A program made the translations under genes and the position numbers. A stretch of DNA of 64,000 bases. Origin: Pseudomonas marginalis. GTDB lineage: Bacteria > Pseudomonadota > Gammaproteobacteria > Pseudomonadales > Pseudomonadaceae. Numbering within the stretch: position 1 is the first letter of the stretch; each line of letters opens with the position of its first letter. This document shows positions 54,752-63,860 of the stretch, in pieces. The DNA is taken from the NCBI RefSeq assembly GCF_008692035.1, contig NZ_VTFG01000001.1, positions 744,001-808,000 of the forward strand, in the 5' to 3' direction. The notes under the pieces were generated by a model. It was given only the letters and a program-made list of their open reading frames with translations. It searched no databases and had not been told where the DNA came from.

Positions 54752-55333
54752 ATGGCCCACACCAACCATTCCCAAGAAGCGACCCCATACTTCAACCTGC
54801 ACACCGTCGGTATCGGCTATCTCAACCGTGTTCGTGAAGTACAAGTTCGCCGCGGCCAGCCGTTCATGGCCTGCGATATCGCCGCCCTGCACGGTGCCAC
54901 CGATGCGGTCGAGTACACCCGCTTCGACTGCAAAGTCGCTGGGGGTGAAGCTGAACGCTTGATTCGTCTTTATATGGACGCGGTCAACGCCGAGAAAAAG
55001 GTCTTGCTATCGTTCCGTATCGGCGACCTGTGGATCGATCCGTTTCTCTACGAGAAAGGCGATAAACAAGGCCAACCGGGCGCCAGCCTGAAAGGTCGTT
55101 TGCTGTTCATTGACTGGATCAAGGTCAACGGCACGTTCGAGTACAAAGCGCCCGCCAGGCAGGAAGCAACAGCACCTGCTGAGCAAGCGTCAAATAGTGA
55201 GCTATCCCCACCATCGGCTGATGCCGAAGCTGAGGAGACCGAAAACTCGGCAGAGGCCCGGATCAAACCTGAATCTCCACCCACTCCCCGCACGGCCCGC
55301 CGTGATGCCACCCCTACTGCTCAGTCCGCCTGA
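54752..55333 (+). CDS. STY4534-family (DUF3577) ICE replication protein
   Basis: 193 aa (SD AGGAGA). The conserved core (about 8-125) has YFNLHTVGIGYLNRVREVQV, FMACDIAALHGATDAVEYTR and SFRIGDLWIDPFLYEKGD. An acidic, Pro/Ala-rich tail follows. Proteins of this family are called ICE replication proteins and resemble SSB-like partners. A terminator follows. Confidence 0.88.
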   Translation: MAHTNHSQEATPYFNLHTVGIGYLNRVREVQVRRGQPFMACDIAALHGATDAVEYTRFDCKVAGGEAERLIRLYMDAVNAEKKVLLSFRIGDLWIDPFLYEKGDKQGQPGASLKGRLLFIDWIKVNGTFEYKAPARQEATAPAEQASNSELSPPSADAEAEETENSAEARIKPESPPTPRTARRDATPTAQSA

Positions 55334-55355
55334 ACAGTCCACGATGTTCCTCATC

Positions 55356-55382
55356 AAGGCGCTCCCTCGAGCGCCTTTTCTT
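55356..55382 (+). terminator. Terminator after the STY4534 gene
   Basis: AAGGCGCT / AGCGCCTT, 8-bp perfect arms, 6-nt loop, followed by TTCTT; 23 bp after the stop. Confidence 0.75.
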
Positions 55383-55404
55383 CGATCAGCACAGGAGAAC
55401 CAAC

Positions 55405-55662
55405 ATGGAATCCTTCTGGCTTTGCGACGAGTGCCTGTTCGCTGCGGCTTACGAGGACTACAGCACGTTGTCGCTCTACTACACGACGAATGAAATCGAG
55501 AAACGCATCGCTGACATCCATCGTGGACTGGTTCGCTTAATGCCCATCAGTGCCGACTTTGATCCCGAAGCCGGCTGGGGAATAAGAGCCTTTTCCCCGT
55601 TGCCCTGCGACGGTTGTGGTTCACACCTACACGGTCAACGCCACCGATTCACTCGGCTGTAA
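55405..55662 (+). CDS. Small cysteine-containing ICE protein, unknown
   Basis: 85 aa with an AGGAG SD. It has CDEC near the N-terminus and CDGCGSHLHG near the C-terminus, a possible zinc site. Occurs in the RadC block of PFGI-1-type ICEs. Function unknown. Followed by a GGGGA-TACCAC-TCCCC hairpin in the 100-bp gap to the RadC gene. Confidence 0.75.
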   Translation: MESFWLCDECLFAAAYEDYSTLSLYYTTNEIEKRIADIHRGLVRLMPISADFDPEAGWGIRAFSPLPCDGCGSHLHGQRHRFTRL

Positions 55663-55762
55663 ACAGCGCGCCATCGGCTAATGCCCGCGACTCTATTTCC
55701 ACCTCGGGGATACCACTCCCCTCGGGCGTGTACCCCTGATTGTTCCCTTCGGAGGTACTACC

Positions 55763-56257
55763 ATGAGCACCCAACTCACACTGATTGAAACCTCGGATTT
55801 CGAGGCTGATCGTATCGTCCAAGAAAACCAGGTGATCGACGAAGCGCTGCATATTCTGGATCGTCGGCTGTTCACCCGCGGCCCTAACCTGACGTCGCCT
55901 GACGCCGTGACCTCATACCTAAAACTGCATCTTGCGCAACAAGAGCATGAAGTCTTCGGTGTGATATTTCTCGATGCCAAGCACCGCGTGTTGACGTTCG
56001 AAGTCCTCTTTCACGGCAGCATAGATGGCGCCAGCGTTTACCCCCGCCAAGTCGTTAAGCGCTCCCTAGCGCATAACGCTGCGGCCGCCATTTTTGTTCA
56101 CAACCACCCCTCAGGTTGTACGGAACCCAGCCAGGCGGATCGCGTCTTGACCGCACGGTTGAAGGAGGCCTTGGCCTTGATCGAAGTACGCGTACTGGAT
56201 CACTTCATCGTGGGTGAAGGTCGTCCGCTCTCCCTTGCCGAACATGGCTGGCTCTAA
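55763..56257 (+). CDS. RadC-family JAB/MPN-domain protein
   Basis: 164 aa. The conserved RadC core has [37 protein letters not shown] and the metal motif [20 protein letters not shown] (HxH...D). No HhH domain at the N-terminus, as is usual for ICE RadC. Despite the name, a DNA-repair role is unproven. Good GGAGG SD. Confidence 0.92.
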   Translation: MSTQLTLIETSDFEADRIVQENQVIDEALHILDRRLFTRGPNLTSPDAVTSYLKLHLAQQEHEVFGVIFLDAKHRVLTFEVLFHGSIDGASVYPRQVVKRSLAHNAAAAIFVHNHPSGCTEPSQADRVLTARLKEALALIEVRVLDHFIVGEGRPLSLAEHGWL

Positions 56258-56264
56258 CCCTTAC

Positions 56265-56282
56265 AGGCGTCTTCGGGCGCCT
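56265..56282 (+). terminator. UUCG-capped hairpin after the RadC gene
   Basis: A 7-bp stem (AGGCGTC / GGCGCCT, one G-U pair) is closed by a TTCG loop, followed by a T-rich stretch (AGTTCATTTTC). It lies 8 bp after the stop. Confidence 0.6.
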
Positions 56283-56309
56283 AGTTCATTTTCATTCCGG
56301 AGAACCCTC

Positions 56310-57056
56310 ATGAATCTCACACCCCAAGCCGTAGCCCTGCTGGCAGCCTCAAACCCATTTGCTCGCGGTTACGACAACCTTCATATCGAACGGCTGCTAC
56401 TGATCACCTACGAAAACGACTGCCCTCCCTGCTTTCGACCCGTGCACGACTCACAAGCCCATCTGCCCGACGATGAGCTGCAACTGTTCCCCTGCCTGTT
56501 CAATGACGATTTCGCCTTGATCAGCGAAGGCCAATCCATTCCGGATGATTTGGATGAACGCTGCCAGTCCACCGGGCTGGTTCGCCAAGTGATCTACGCC
56601 GTGATTGGCGAAATGCTCAACGAGCGCTATCACGTTGGCGACCTGTACTCCCTGGAAGAAGCCCAAGCCATGGTCCATCGCTTGAGCTTCGAAACGGGAC
56701 ACTACAGTCGAGCTTGGGAGATCAGTACCGCACACCTTCCTGAAGAAGCGATGCTCTATCTGGAAGGGTGGATCAGTCACTCCGCTCCGCGACAAACCGG
56801 CCTCTTGTTCGAGCTTTTTACGCTGCCAGATTGCTGCGGTATCGGTTGCAAACTGATCGGCACGCCATGGACCGACGATAACCTGGTGAAGATTGAGGGC
56901 CGTCTTTACTCATCGCTGAGGCAAGAGCAACTCGATGCCGGTACGCCAGTAGCGTTGATCGAGGTGCTGTACCTCGCGGCATTGGCGGATGTGCGATTGT
57001 TGATCTTCGACCCCGACGCTCCCGTTTTGGATGGGCTCGCCATTTTTGATGAATAG
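56310..57056 (+). CDS. ICE protein, unknown function
   Basis: 248 aa from ATG 56310 (GGAG SD); the frame is open upstream but overlaps RadC. No known domain. Landmarks are MNLTPQAVALLAASNPF, a possible Cys pair NDCPPC, and FTLPDCCGIGCKLIG. It belongs to the STY4534-RadC block. A strong terminator follows. Confidence 0.75.
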   Translation: MNLTPQAVALLAASNPFARGYDNLHIERLLLITYENDCPPCFRPVHDSQAHLPDDELQLFPCLFNDDFALISEGQSIPDDLDERCQSTGLVRQVIYAVIGEMLNERYHVGDLYSLEEAQAMVHRLSFETGHYSRAWEISTAHLPEEAMLYLEGWISHSAPRQTGLLFELFTLPDCCGIGCKLIGTPWTDDNLVKIEGRLYSSLRQEQLDAGTPVALIEVLYLAALADVRLLIFDPDAPVLDGLAIFDE

Positions 57057-57120
57057 CAACGTGTTCAGCGTTAACACGACCCGCCTTGAATCAACTTTCT
57101 CACTGAATCGCTCCTTCATC

Positions 57121-57160
57121 TCATGTCAGGTTCTGCACTGAATCTGACATGAGGTTTTTT
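57121..57160 (+). terminator. Rho-independent terminator before the transfer module
   Basis: TCATGTCAG / CTGACATGA, 9-bp arms plus inner TTC/GAA pairing, followed by GGTTTTTT. It ends just before the ATG of the PilL-like gene, so that gene must start from its own promoter or by read-through. Confidence 0.8.
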
Positions 57161-57162
57161 CC

Positions 57163-57705
57163 ATGGAGCGTTTTTTCACGCCTGTCTGCCTACTGGGTTT
57201 ACTGAGCGCCTGCACCGCGCAAATCCCCAACCCTTTGCCGACCAATCCAGAGATAGACAGCAGCCCCAATCGGGCCCAGCTCTCGAGGGGGCCAATCGAA
57301 GGAAGCCATCCGGCAGAACTCCGCTATGGTCGCTATACGCTGATCAGCACCGAGCCCACCACGGAACAACGCGATCTTCTTGCCCAAATCATTGACGTGA
57401 GCATCCCGTCCAGCCTGAACCCTTCGGTGCAGGATGCATTGCAGTACGTATTGCAGCGCTCGGGCTATTCGCTCTGCCCCGTTACCGCGTCCGTGAGGGT
57501 GCTGTTTACTCGGCCCCTGCCCGCGGCCCATTACCGGCTCGGCCCGATCTCTTTGCGCCGCGCGCTACAAGTGCTCGCTGGCCCCGCCTGGCAACTCACG
57601 ACCGACGAAGTCCGCCGTTCGGTCTGCTTCGAAGAGCAGAAAACGGAGGCCGGCGTCGCGCTGATCACACCCCTCTCGCCCCATCTGTTGGAGGCACGCC
57701 CATGA
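57163..57705 (+). CDS. PilL-like ICE lipoprotein (TIGR03748 type)
   Basis: 180 aa with a lipoprotein signal LLGLLSAC (lipobox, Cys about 17). A PilL-N-like domain follows: RYGRYTLISTEPTTEQRDLL, ALQYVLQRSGYSLC and RRALQVLAGPAWQL. It is thought to be part of the conjugative type IV pilus/transfer apparatus at the outer membrane. It overlaps the next gene by ATGA. Confidence 0.87.
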   Translation: MERFFTPVCLLGLLSACTAQIPNPLPTNPEIDSSPNRAQLSRGPIEGSHPAELRYGRYTLISTEPTTEQRDLLAQIIDVSIPSSLNPSVQDALQYVLQRSGYSLCPVTASVRVLFTRPLPAAHYRLGPISLRRALQVLAGPAWQLTTDEVRRSVCFEEQKTEAGVALITPLSPHLLEARP

Positions 57706-58373
57706 GAGCCTCGACGTTTCAAACCCTCATCATTGGGCTGCTTTGCTTGGCGGTCGCCGGCCTGAGCGGTGGTTTGTATAACCAGTATCAACGCGTGGCC
57801 GAACTGCAGAGCACGAACACGCAATACCGACAAACCCTGGACTCCCTGCAACATGATTCAAGCGCCCTCAAGGACGCCCAGGAGAAACTGCAGTACGCGC
57901 TGAAAGACCTGAAGCAGATGGTCGATACTGGTGAGCAACAGGCCAATACCCTCGATCCGATGTTGGATCAGTGGGCGCAAGAGATACAGGGACTGCGCGA
58001 TGGTCTCGCAGCCCGCGCCACCCAGGCAGACCTGACAGCGCTGCGCGCACGCCTTGAGCACGTCGAGCAACAGCTCCCGGAGCTCAAGACCCAGCCATCA
58101 CCCCCACCACCGACGTCTTCCACGACCAAGCCGAAACAGAAGGCTCGCCCCAAGCCCGTCCCCCTCTCGCCCCCGTTCTCTGTGTTGGGGGTCGAATCTC
58201 GTGGTGGTGAGCGCTTTCTGGCAGTCGTGCCTCAAGACAGTCGCTCGCTCAGAGATGTTCGACTGCTGCATAGCGGCGAGCAGCTCGGCGCCTGGCACCT
58301 GAAAGTGCTGGAACCGAACTCCGCCATCTTCGCGCTGGCCGCGCAGCCAGACCAGACCGTGCACTTCCCTTGA
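57702..58373 (+). CDS. Membrane-anchored coiled-coil ICE protein
   Basis: 223 aa. TM helix at about 8-27 (LIIGLLCLAVAGLSGGLYN), then a periplasmic coiled coil (30-130), a Pro/Lys-rich linker and a C-terminal small domain (about 165-223: SVLGVESRGGERFLAVVPQD). No known enzyme motif. The place between PilL-like and PFL_4693-like genes suggests a structural transfer part. Confidence 0.8.
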   Translation: MRASTFQTLIIGLLCLAVAGLSGGLYNQYQRVAELQSTNTQYRQTLDSLQHDSSALKDAQEKLQYALKDLKQMVDTGEQQANTLDPMLDQWAQEIQGLRDGLAARATQADLTALRARLEHVEQQLPELKTQPSPPPPTSSTTKPKQKARPKPVPLSPPFSVLGVESRGGERFLAVVPQDSRSLRDVRLLHSGEQLGAWHLKVLEPNSAIFALAAQPDQTVHFP

Positions 58374-58382
58374 GACGCGGTC

Positions 58383-59102
58383 ATGAACAGAGCGCTACTA
58401 CCCACCATTGTCTGTCTCGCTTCGCTACTGGCCATAGGCGCTGCGATGAGTAACCCCGTCACGACACAGTCACGGTTCCGGGACACGCAGTCCGCTCCCC
58501 TGGGGCGCTCTGACTCTGAACAGGCTGCGAGCTGGGGTCTGACGGAGCAGGAGTGGACGCGCTTCGAACAGATCCAAGCCGGCCCGCGTGGTTTCTGGAG
58601 CCCGAACCTCGATCCGCTGACCGCACTCGGAGTCGAGGCCCAGACCGACCAAGAGCGCCAGCGCTTTGCCGAATTACAGGTAGCGCTGGAAGCCAAACGC
58701 GCCGAGCGCGAATTGGCCTACCAAAACGCTTACACCGCGGCCTGGGCCAAGCTGTTTCCCGGGCTGCTGCCAATCCATGGCATGGCATCCCCGTCCCCTG
58801 TCAGCTCATCGGTCGCGCCACGCCAGGCCCTGTTTGTGGAGGACCATTGCCCGGCGTGCACCGCTGAAGCGCAGCGTCTGCAAAGCAGTGACGCTGCGTT
58901 CGATATCTACCTGGTGGGCAGCCAAGGCGAGGATGACCGCGTCCGTAGCTGGGCTCGGCAAACAAACATCGATCCGGCCAAGGTGCAACACCGGCAAATC
59001 ACCTTGAACCATGACCGTGGTCGCTGGTTCAGCCTAGGTGCCCCGGGACCATTGCCCGCCACATTTCAACAGGTGAATGGACAATGGCAACGCCTCAACT
59101 GA
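58383..59102 (+). CDS. PFL_4693-family (TIGR03759) ICE protein
   Basis: 239 aa with a signal peptide. A conserved WGLTEQEWTRFEQIQAGPRG and then a thioredoxin-like C-terminal part with a CPAC motif (VEDHCPACTAEAQRL). Possibly a disulfide helper for transfer proteins; inferred from the motif. It overlaps the transglycosylase start by 19 bp. Confidence 0.88.
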   Translation: MNRALLPTIVCLASLLAIGAAMSNPVTTQSRFRDTQSAPLGRSDSEQAASWGLTEQEWTRFEQIQAGPRGFWSPNLDPLTALGVEAQTDQERQRFAELQVALEAKRAERELAYQNAYTAAWAKLFPGLLPIHGMASPSPVSSSVAPRQALFVEDHCPACTAEAQRLQSSDAAFDIYLVGSQGEDDRVRSWARQTNIDPAKVQHRQITLNHDRGRWFSLGAPGPLPATFQQVNGQWQRLN

Positions 59103-59632
59103 GTGGTATTGCTCTGATGTTGGCGATGCTGGCGGCTCAGGCCGAGGAGCTTCCACCACCAGCCTACCAACTGGCGGCGCATGACGCCGACATCCCTTCT
59201 ACGGTGCTGTTCACGATTGCCCTGCAGGAGAGTGGTATCCGCGTCCGTGGTCGACTGCTGCCCTGGCCGTGGACCCTGAACATCGCCGGAACACCCTACC
59301 GTTTCGCCACTCGCCAGGCCGCCTGTCACGCCTTGCTTCAGGCGCTCGCGGGTCATGACGCCAAGCGGGTCGATGCCGGACTCGGACAAACCAACCTGGG
59401 TTACCACGGACAACGTTTTTCCAGCCCCTGCGAAGCCCTCGATCCCTACCGAAACCTAGCCGTGACAGCCTCGCTGTTGCACGAGCATCACGCCGCCACC
59501 GGTGATTGGGTATCAGCTGCCGGACGCTATCACCGCCCGGCGGGAGGAATGCCGGCCGCGCGTTACCGCGCCGGATTTTCCCGGCAACTCGAACGGTTTC
59601 TGGTTTCCTTCGAACAAGGCACACCACCATGA
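59084..59632 (+). CDS. Lytic transglycosylase (SLT domain) of the transfer system
   Basis: 182 aa with a hydrophobic signal-like N-terminus. The catalytic Glu is in TIALQESGIRVRG, with PWPWTLNIAGTPYRF and the GLGQTNLGYHG segment, the pattern of conjugative SLT enzymes. It opens the peptidoglycan for the secretion channel. Overlaps both neighbours. Confidence 0.92.
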   Translation: MATPQLSGIALMLAMLAAQAEELPPPAYQLAAHDADIPSTVLFTIALQESGIRVRGRLLPWPWTLNIAGTPYRFATRQAACHALLQALAGHDAKRVDAGLGQTNLGYHGQRFSSPCEALDPYRNLAVTASLLHEHHAATGDWVSAAGRYHRPAGGMPAARYRAGFSRQLERFLVSFEQGTPP

Positions 59633-60144
59633 AGCGAATACCTCTTGCCTGTTATTGCATCCTATTCTTGGCACCTTTTACCCAGGCGCAATTGACCGTA
59701 GCCGGGGATCAGCCTAGCGACTTCACCCGACCCCCTTTTCAAGTTGCCAGGCCGTCAATAAACAACAAGATCCAGCCTGATCGGGCCATGCATGCGGACC
59801 TGTCCACGTTCTCCGATGAAGCCTGGATACTGCCCGTCCGCAGCTCTCACTTGAGCCCCGGCCAGATCACGTCTCGTGCCCTGAACATGCCGGGCTTGCG
59901 GCCCTTTTTCCTGGTGGGTGAGGATCCCCACTCACTGGCTTGGTTGCGTCAACGCGCGGCTGAACTGCAGGAAATGGGCGCGGCTGGCCTCGCCGTCGAA
60001 GTGGCCGATACTGAAGCCCTGGGCCGGATTCGAGCAGCCGCTCCGGGCATCACCATTCTGCCGGTCAACGGCAACGACGTCGCCACTCGCCTGCAGATAG
60101 AGCACTATCCCGTCTTGATCACTGCCACCTCACTGGAACAGTGA
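59629..60144 (+). CDS. PFL_4695-family (TIGR03765) ICE protein
   Basis: 171 aa from ATG 59629, with a signal peptide (cut after TQA). Conserved LPVRSSHLSPGQ and FFLVGEDPHSLAWLRQRAA, then AAGLAVEVADTEAL and a restriction-like LPVNGNDVATRL segment. Role in transfer unknown. Confidence 0.9.
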   Translation: MKRIPLACYCILFLAPFTQAQLTVAGDQPSDFTRPPFQVARPSINNKIQPDRAMHADLSTFSDEAWILPVRSSHLSPGQITSRALNMPGLRPFFLVGEDPHSLAWLRQRAAELQEMGAAGLAVEVADTEALGRIRAAAPGITILPVNGNDVATRLQIEHYPVLITATSLEQ

Positions 60145-60153
60145 GCCCAGGTC

Positions 60154-62259
60154 ATGGCCGAGCATGCGATGGAGTCCAAGCTCCGGCCAGCGGTGGAGCT
60201 GTACACCGTAGCGATCTGCATCGCCGCCGCGGTGTTGTGCGTGTACTCGCCCTGGGCTGTGGCCATGTCACCCGAGATCGGTTTGGTTGCAGCGCTGGCC
60301 TATGCCCTGTTCGGCCTGATCCGGCTGCGACAAGCCTGGGAGGTGCTGCGCTATCGGCGCAATATCCGTCGGCTGCCGCGCTACGAACTGACCAGTCGCC
60401 AGATTCCGGTCAGCCGAAAGCGTCTGTTCATGGGGCGCGGCTTTCGCTGGACCCGCCTGCACACCCAGCGCTTGATCGAAGCTCAAGACCCGGCGGTCGC
60501 TCACTATGTCGACCAACCGACCTGTTACCGCCTGGCCCGTGGACTCGAACGGCGCCTGGAACATGCAGCGTTTCCACTCTCGACATTGGCCCGTGTCACC
60601 GCCTGGGATAGCGCGTTCAATCCGTTGCGCCCTTTGCCCCCGGTCGGTGGTTCGCCGCTATTGCATGGGGTCGAACCCGACGAAACGGAAGTCAGTCTGC
60701 CGCTGGGCGAACGGGTCGGGCACACACTGGTGCTGGGTACTACCCGTGTTGGGAAGACCCGGCTCGCCGAAGTGTACATCACCCAGGACATTCACCGCGT
60801 CGAACATGAGGTGGTCATCGTCTTCGATCCGAAGGGCGATGCCGACCTGCTCAAACGGATGTACGTCGAAGCCAAACGCGCTGGTCGGGAAAAGGAGTTT
60901 TATGTTTTCCATCTAGGCTGGCCGGAGATCTCCGCCCGCTACAACGCCGTGGGACGTTTCGGACGCATTTCGGAAGTGGCGTCGCGCATCGCGGGGCAGC
61001 TCAGTGGTGAAGGCAACTCTGCGGCCTTCCGTGAGTTCGCCTGGCGTTTCGTCAACATCATCGCCCGGGCACTGATCGAGCTGGGCCGACGTCCGGACTA
61101 CTTGCAGATCCAGCGACATGTGGTCAACATCGACGCACTGTTCATCGAATATGCCCAGCAGTTTTTCGCCAAGACCGACCCGAAGGCGTGGGAAGTGATC
61201 GTCCAGCTTGAAGGCAAACTCAACGAGAAGAACATTCCCCGGCATATGGTGGGGCGCGAAAAGCGTGTGGTGGCCATCGAGCAGTATCTGGCGGCGAAAC
61301 GGGTATTTGATCCCGTACTGGATGGATTGCGTTCAGCGGTGCGGTACGACCGCACCTATTTCGACAAAATCGTTGCTTCACTGCTGCCGCTGCTGGAGAA
61401 ACTCACCACCGGTAAGACAGCCCAGTTGCTGGCCCCCAACTACACCGATCTGAATGACCCACGACCGATCTTTGACTGGATACAGATCATCCGGAAACGC
61501 GGCATCGTGTATGTCGGCCTGGATGCGCTGACCGACGCCGAGGTGGCCGCCGCTGTGGGCAACTCCATGTTCGCCGACTTGGTCTCGGTCGCCGGACACA
61601 TCTACAAACACGGCATAGACCATGGCCTGCCCCAATCAGGTAACAACAGTGACAAGTTGCCGATCAACCTCCACGCCGATGAGTTCAACGAGTTGATGGG
61701 TGATGAATTCATCCCGCTGATCAATAAGGGTGGCGGTGCCGGTATCCAGGTAACCGCCTACACCCAGACCCTCAGCGATATCGAAGCACGTATCGGCAAC
61801 CGCGCCAAAGCTGGCCAGGTTATTGGCAACTTCAACACCCTGCAGATGCTGCGGGTGCGCGAAACCGCCACCGCAGAACTGCTCACCCAGCAGTTGCCCA
61901 AGGTCAACGTGCTGACCAAGACCCTGGTGTCGGGGGCGACTGACACCTCCGATCCCGAGGCCAAGACGGACTTCACCTCATCCTCACAGGACCGCGTCAG
62001 CAGCACCAGTGTGCCGTTGATCGAACCGGCTCACATCGTCAGTTTGCCCAAGGGGCAAATGTTCTCCTTCCAGGCCGGTGGACAACTCTGGAAAGTGCGC
62101 ATGCCGCTGCCAAAAGCCTCCAACGACGATGCTATGCCCAAGGACCTGCAGGAACTCACTCAACGGATGCGGGCCACCTACAACGAGCAAGCAGGGCAAT
62201 GGTGGAGCGCTAGCGGTGACGGCCCAACAACAAACTTTGATTTGGATCGGGTGGGGTAG
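60154..62259 (+). CDS. traD: Type IV coupling protein TraD
   Basis: 701 aa. Two N-terminal TM helices (about 20-60), the Walker A motif LGTTRVGKTRLAE (about 195) and Walker B region LPINLHADEFNELMG, plus QVTAYTQTLSDIEARIG typical of PFGI-1-class TraD (TIGR03743). The ATPase feeds ICE DNA into the secretion channel. It follows the PFL_4695-like gene by 9 bp. Confidence 0.94.
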   Translation: MAEHAMESKLRPAVELYTVAICIAAAVLCVYSPWAVAMSPEIGLVAALAYALFGLIRLRQAWEVLRYRRNIRRLPRYELTSRQIPVSRKRLFMGRGFRWTRLHTQRLIEAQDPAVAHYVDQPTCYRLARGLERRLEHAAFPLSTLARVTAWDSAFNPLRPLPPVGGSPLLHGVEPDETEVSLPLGERVGHTLVLGTTRVGKTRLAEVYITQDIHRVEHEVVIVFDPKGDADLLKRMYVEAKRAGREKEFYVFHLGWPEISARYNAVGRFGRISEVASRIAGQLSGEGNSAAFREFAWRFVNIIARALIELGRRPDYLQIQRHVVNIDALFIEYAQQFFAKTDPKAWEVIVQLEGKLNEKNIPRHMVGREKRVVAIEQYLAAKRVFDPVLDGLRSAVRYDRTYFDKIVASLLPLLEKLTTGKTAQLLAPNYTDLNDPRPIFDWIQIIRKRGIVYVGLDALTDAEVAAAVGNSMFADLVSVAGHIYKHGIDHGLPQSGNNSDKLPINLHADEFNELMGDEFIPLINKGGGAGIQVTAYTQTLSDIEARIGNRAKAGQVIGNFNTLQMLRVRETATAELLTQQLPKVNVLTKTLVSGATDTSDPEAKTDFTSSSQDRVSSTSVPLIEPAHIVSLPKGQMFSFQAGGQLWKVRMPLPKASNDDAMPKDLQELTQRMRATYNEQAGQWWSASGDGPTTNFDLDRVG

Positions 62260-62349
62260 CCCGCCTCCGCCACCGGTTTCTATTCAGCAGAAAACTATCC
62301 AGAAGGCGTCGTGACCACATCAACACTGCAGCGCGCAATGGAGTGAACG

Positions 62350-63081
62350 ATGGCAACTTCCGCCCAGAACTCGCCGCCACAACCGATCCAGCGTCCGGGA
62401 ATGATCGTCTCAGCCATCAACCTGGTCCTGCGCATCATCGGTTTGCTGATCGCCTCGTTGCTGTTCTCGATTCTGATCGAGTTCGCCGGCTTGCTGCTGT
62501 TCTGGGGTGATCAGGGCTGGCGGCATAGTGAGGCCATGCTAACCAGTGAGTTGGGTTGGCTCAGCGAGCACTTCAAATATTCACTCATCCTCCAACAACC
62601 CGGACAGACGATTGTCCAGTGGCTGGATTTCCTCAATCAGTGGCTGGTGGTCAAGACCGGTTTGGCGGATTTTGCCCAGCAGGCGCGAGTGGCGAGTCAG
62701 GGCAACGGTCTCTGGAGTGGGATCAACCAGCTATATGTGCATATCGAGGACTTTGTACTGTCGGCGGTGTATGTCACTTTCACCTTCGTGGTGCGCCTAA
62801 CCATTCTAATCCTGGCCACACCACTATTTTTGTTGGCCACGCTCACCGGTTTTGTCGATGGTTTGATGCGCCGCGACCTGCGCAAGTTCGGCGCAGGACG
62901 AGAAAGCAGTTTTGTCTATCACCGCGCTAAACGAGCAGTGATACCGCTGCTGATCGTGCCCTGGGTCATTTACCTGTCCCTACCCTTTTCGCTCAATCCT
63001 ATGGTCGTTTTTCTACCTTGCGCCGTAACGCTTGGTCTGACCACTGTAATTACGTCGTCGACTTTTAAGAAATACCTTTGA
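62350..63081 (+). CDS. PFL_4697-family (TIGR03747) ICE membrane protein
   Basis: 243 aa with about four TM helices: IIGLLIASLLFSILIEFAGL, AVYVTFTFVVRLTILILATP and two near the end. A cytoplasmic loop has RRDLRKFGAGRESSFVYHRA. Standard neighbour of TraD. The gap to TraD (62260-62349) has only an 11-codon frame ending at the ATG. Confidence 0.9.
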   Translation: MATSAQNSPPQPIQRPGMIVSAINLVLRIIGLLIASLLFSILIEFAGLLLFWGDQGWRHSEAMLTSELGWLSEHFKYSLILQQPGQTIVQWLDFLNQWLVVKTGLADFAQQARVASQGNGLWSGINQLYVHIEDFVLSAVYVTFTFVVRLTILILATPLFLLATLTGFVDGLMRRDLRKFGAGRESSFVYHRAKRAVIPLLIVPWVIYLSLPFSLNPMVVFLPCAVTLGLTTVITSSTFKKYL

Positions 63082-63156
63082 CTCAATATAACAACGCCCC
63101 AAGCCAAAATACCTTCTGCCTTACCCCAAAACCATGAATAACTCATAGACCGAACA

Positions 63157-63798
63157 CTAAGCCGCATCCCCCAAAACTTTACTCAGGTGCCGTCTAATAG
63201 AAATTATGGCATTGAAAGTAACTCTAACCTTTTCCTCCGTCAGTTTTGGAGGATAAGCTCTGATCATAGTCCCACCATGACTCACCCCGACATAATAATC
63301 ACATCCATTAAGAAGAAACTCCCTCACATAACCTACTTGCTTAAACTCCTGCACCAACACGACCACTTCCCGATCAAGCACAGAGAGATTGCTTACCAAC
63401 GTAGACTCCATCAGATGAACTGCATCATTAAGCTCTCGACAAGTATACGACGCATAGTTCCCACTAAAATCCGAACTCCAAATATTTGCCCCCACCTGGG
63501 TTCTTTCGAAGTCAAACTTACTTATTACGCCAGCCGCATCCTTCCTATCAAGAATCACGAACGGGCTCTCGCGATACTCAATAGTTCCACCACCCTCACT
63601 ATAAACCATATTAATCGGCCTAAGTGAAATCTCTAACGCTTCCATAAATCTCTTATATGGGTACCTAACCACTTGCTCTTCAAGAAGACTTTTCCGATAT
63701 TCCTGAACCAAAGAAAAAACAAGTATGGCGAGCGAAGAAACAATAACAACCCAACCCGTGAAATTAACTTTTCGAACCCCTACCGCTTTGAATTCCAA
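63157..63798 (-). CDS. AT-rich cargo gene, membrane protein of unknown function
   Basis: About 213 aa from TTG 63798 (GGGAGG SD); the frame is open to 63873. One TM helix near the N-terminus (GWVVIVSSLAILVFSLV), then a soluble domain with no known motif (FVILDRKDAAGVISKF, SYTCRELNDAVHLMES, NGCDYYVGVSHGG). Lower GC than the ICE core and opposite in direction, so it looks like a recent cargo insertion in the transfer module. Confidence 0.7.
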   Translation of the reverse strand: MEFKAVGVRKVNFTGWVVIVSSLAILVFSLVQEYRKSLLEEQVVRYPYKRFMEALEISLRPINMVYSEGGGTIEYRESPFVILDRKDAAGVISKFDFERTQVGANIWSSDFSGNYASYTCRELNDAVHLMESTLVSNLSVLDREVVVLVQEFKQVGYVREFLLNGCDYYVGVSHGGTMIRAYPPKLTEEKVRVTFNAIISIRRHLSKVLGDAA

Positions 63799-63860
63799 GT
63801 GCCTCCCTTCACTCCAGCCAAGGCAATTACAAAGGCAAGCAACGACAACAAATAGCTCAC
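63780..63860 (-). CDS. 26-aa small membrane peptide upstream of the cargo gene
   Basis: GTG with a GGAGGAG SD 4 bp upstream. Reads a hydrophobic stretch YLLSLLAFVIALAGV then a basic tail. It overlaps the start of the cargo gene, so coupling is possible. The 63874-64000 edge holds nothing further that I can support. Confidence 0.45.
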   Translation of the reverse strand: MSYLLSLLAFVIALAGVKGGTWNSKR

